This document shows, piece by piece, positions 6,193-6,207 of a stretch of DNA of 6,207 nucleotides (its first letter is position 1; each line of letters starts with the position of its first letter). The translations under genes were made by a program, and so were the position numbers. Source of the DNA: Neisseria meningitidis (GTDB lineage Bacteria; Pseudomonadota; Gammaproteobacteria; Burkholderiales; Neisseriaceae); the NCBI GenBank assembly GCA_923184405.1, contig OV299793.1, positions 1,207,492 through 1,213,698 of the forward strand. The letters run 5' to 3'. The notes under the pieces were generated by a model, which worked only from the letters and a program-made list of their open reading frames with translations, did no database searches and had not been told where the DNA came from.

Positions 6193-6207
6193 AGCAATAC
6201 GTAACGC
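6193..6207 (-). other. Nanopore adapter complement at right edge
   Basis: AGCAATACGTAAC at 6193-6205 is an exact 13-base match to the reverse complement of the recalled adapter end GTTACGTATTGCT. It is the expected closing adapter of a read, so both window edges are adapter-derived. Confidence 0.82.

Overview
The window is best read as error-prone long-read (Oxford Nanopore type) sequence from a sample holding a pathogenic-type Neisseria plus human or other primate DNA. It does not look like a finished bacterial locus. The Neisseria backbone is recognised from four genes known from that genus (leuA, proB, proA, ftsK), a near full-length Correia repeat, and the 12-base DNA uptake sequence ATGCCGTCTGAA in a paired terminator. 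None of the four genes stays in frame for more than about 30-120 codons, although the residues remain readable across frames. That pattern fits scattered sequencing indels in all four genes better than parallel gene decay.

Layout, left to right: nanopore-adapter-like bases (1-26); 5' part of leuA on the minus strand (27-385); a poorly resolved leuA/proB intergenic region with a possible small secreted-protein ORF (386-873); proB on the plus strand without its 3' third (874-1603); a non-bacterial AT-rich block opening with an Alu-like head (1604-2251); proA on the plus strand without its first ~60 codons (2252-3329); Correia element (3349-3500); bidirectional DUS terminator (3501-3534); ftsK C-terminal two-thirds on the minus strand (3547-5133); alpha-satellite DNA followed by AT-rich sequence (about 5134-5784); a back-to-back adapter pair (5785-5828); an upstream piece of ftsK on the minus strand (5829-6008); unidentified sequence (6009-6192); and an adapter complement at the right edge (6193-6207).

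Biologically, leuA commits carbon to leucine synthesis. proB and proA are the first two steps of proline synthesis and form a tandem pair. ftsK is the septal DNA translocase and converges on proA. The two foreign blocks are close to the size of the Neisseria sequence they displace, judged against family sequences I recall, so they look like substitutions in a mosaic consensus and not insertions. I see no new biological system here. The notable results are the adapter pair, the primate repeats, and this length-preserving mosaic.
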